DNA from: Streptosporangium album
Lineage (GTDB): Bacteria; Actinomycetota; Actinomycetes; Streptosporangiales; Streptosporangiaceae
DNA length: 64,000 nucleotides
Reading direction: 5' to 3'
Assembly (NCBI RefSeq): GCF_014203795.1
Contig: NZ_JACHJU010000001.1
Coordinates: 3,162,001 to 3,226,000, forward strand
Both the position numbers and the translations under genes were made by a program. The first letter of the stretch is position 1. Every line of letters begins with the position of its first letter. Positions 63,300 through 64,000 of the stretch are shown here, piece by piece. A model generated the notes under the pieces. That model was not told where the DNA came from. It ran no database searches and saw only the letters and a list, made by a program, of their open reading frames with translations.

Positions 63300-64000
63300 A
63301 TGACACGCCTTCTTCAGCCCGTGCTCGCGGGAGTGGTGACCGCGCTGGTCGGCTTTGCGAGCTCCTTCGCCGTGGTCCTGGCCGGGCTCCGGGCCGTGGG
63401 CGCCGACCAGCGGCAGGCGGCGTCCGGGCTGCTCGCGCTCTGTCTGGCCAACGGCGTGCTGGCGATCTGGCTGGGCCTGCGCCGGCGCATGCCGATCACC
63501 ATCGCCTGGTCGACGCCGGGGGCGGCGCTGCTGGTCACGACCGGTGCCCTGGACGGCGGGTTCCCCGTCGCGGTCGGCGCGTTCGTGGTCTCCGGCCTGC
63601 TCATCGCCGCCGCGGGACTCTTCCCGCCGCTGGGGCGCTGGATCGCGGCCATTCCCACCCCGATCGCCTCCGCGATGCTCGCCGGAGTCCTGCTCAACCT
63701 GTGCATCGCACCGGCCCGAGCCCTCGGCGAGGTGCCGCAGATGGCCGGTCCCGTCGTGCTCGTCTGGGCGCTTCTCAGTCGTTTCGCCAGCAAGTGGGCG
63801 ATCCCGGGTGCTCTCCTGGTCGCCGTCGTGGCCATCGCGCTGACCGGACCCAGCCTCGGGGCGGTGGACGTGCGCCCGGTGGTCGAGCTGACCGCCCCGG
63901 CCTGGAGCGCCACAGCCATGATCAGTATCGCGCTCCCGCTGTTCCTGGTCACCATGGCCTCGCAGAACGTGCCGGGCATGGCGGTCCTCGCCGGGTACGG
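63300..64000 (+). CDS. BenE-family benzoate/H+ symporter-like transporter (partial, runs off the end)
   Basis: The first 233 residues of a polytopic membrane protein. The start MTRLLQPVLAGVVTALVGFASSF and the segment ITIAWSTPGAALLVTTG are typical of the BenE family, as is LFLVTMASQNVPGMAVL just before the edge of the window. The complete family member has about 390 residues and twelve helices. GGAGGGG precedes the ATG at 63300. The gene is divergent from the XRE/cupin regulator with two dyads between them. Benzoate as substrate is inferred from the family only. Confidence 0.9.
   Translation, partial: MTRLLQPVLAGVVTALVGFASSFAVVLAGLRAVGADQRQAASGLLALCLANGVLAIWLGLRRRMPITIAWSTPGAALLVTTGALDGGFPVAVGAFVVSGLLIAAAGLFPPLGRWIAAIPTPIASAMLAGVLLNLCIAPARALGEVPQMAGPVVLVWALLSRFASKWAIPGALLVAVVAIALTGPSLGAVDVRPVVELTAPAWSATAMISIALPLFLVTMASQNVPGMAVLAGY

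Overview
The window is visibly high-GC, densely coded DNA with a strong G/C third-position bias. It looks like the chromosome of a morphologically complex actinomycete, probably of the Streptosporangiaceae group. That placement is inference: it rests on conservon-type signalling operons, the fba / DUF3151 / purA order, a long secreted nuclease with a lamin-tail domain, and a HAMP-array hybrid kinase. I see no rRNA, tRNA, CRISPR array, phage or insertion sequence. Most genes are chromosomal housekeeping or regulatory genes. One block, about 40.5-46.0 kb, has accessory character.

Layout. 1-4686: two conservon operons (NIT/HAMP kinase-like sensor, roadblock, DUF742, GTPase) meet tail to tail around a terminator at 839-872; only one GTPase gene is present between them. 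4791-10681: SDR oxidoreductase, acyltransferase, Tat-exported spermidine-dehydrogenase-like flavoenzyme and a DbpA-type DEAD-box helicase. 10997-20500: surface-polysaccharide locus with divergent arms. wecB and a large two-domain glycosyltransferase lie on the minus strand; a GT4 enzyme, a UDP-ManNAc-dehydrogenase type enzyme, a second GT4 and a membrane-anchored DUF4434-like protein lie on the plus strand. WecB plus WecC would make UDP-ManNAcA for a cell-wall glycopolymer. 20520-29121: NrtR-like regulator, Uma2 protein, HisC/Pat aminotransferase, EamA exporter, a nucleotide-cyclase-fold/HTH regulator, a MurA-type enzyme, a small membrane protein and purD. 29121-36197: CorA, GDPD, purA with an attenuator-like leader, DUF3151, fba, DedA, a small membrane protein and pyrE. 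36438-40372: a single protein joining an ECF sigma factor, a zinc anti-sigma motif, a membrane span and a large extracytoplasmic domain, followed by a NYN-domain protein.

40501-45970: two inverted 310-bp arms, about 95 percent identical without gaps, enclose 4.85 kb. Inside are a tetR remnant, an NmrA-type reductase, a PPOX/F420-type protein, a haloalkane dehalogenase, a MerR regulator and a quinone-oxidoreductase-like enzyme. Both arms lie between convergent genes, so recombination between them could invert the segment without breaking a gene. 46064-52537: a response regulator and a 1392-residue HAMP-array hybrid kinase, divergent from a SpoIIE-type phosphatase. 52715-64000: secreted nuclease, S9 peptidase, RlmA-like methyltransferase, alpha/beta hydrolase, compact Rho, MBL hydrolase, MFS transporter with an XRE/cupin regulator, and the start of a BenE-type transporter that runs off the end.

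The most interesting items are the sigma/anti-sigma/sensor fusion, the inverted-repeat-bounded accessory segment with its structured repeats, the paired conservons with one GTPase, the near-identical HAMP modules, and the hairpin with a T-run directly before purA. Positions, motifs and repeats were read by eye; family names come from recognition of conserved motifs and have not been checked against a database.
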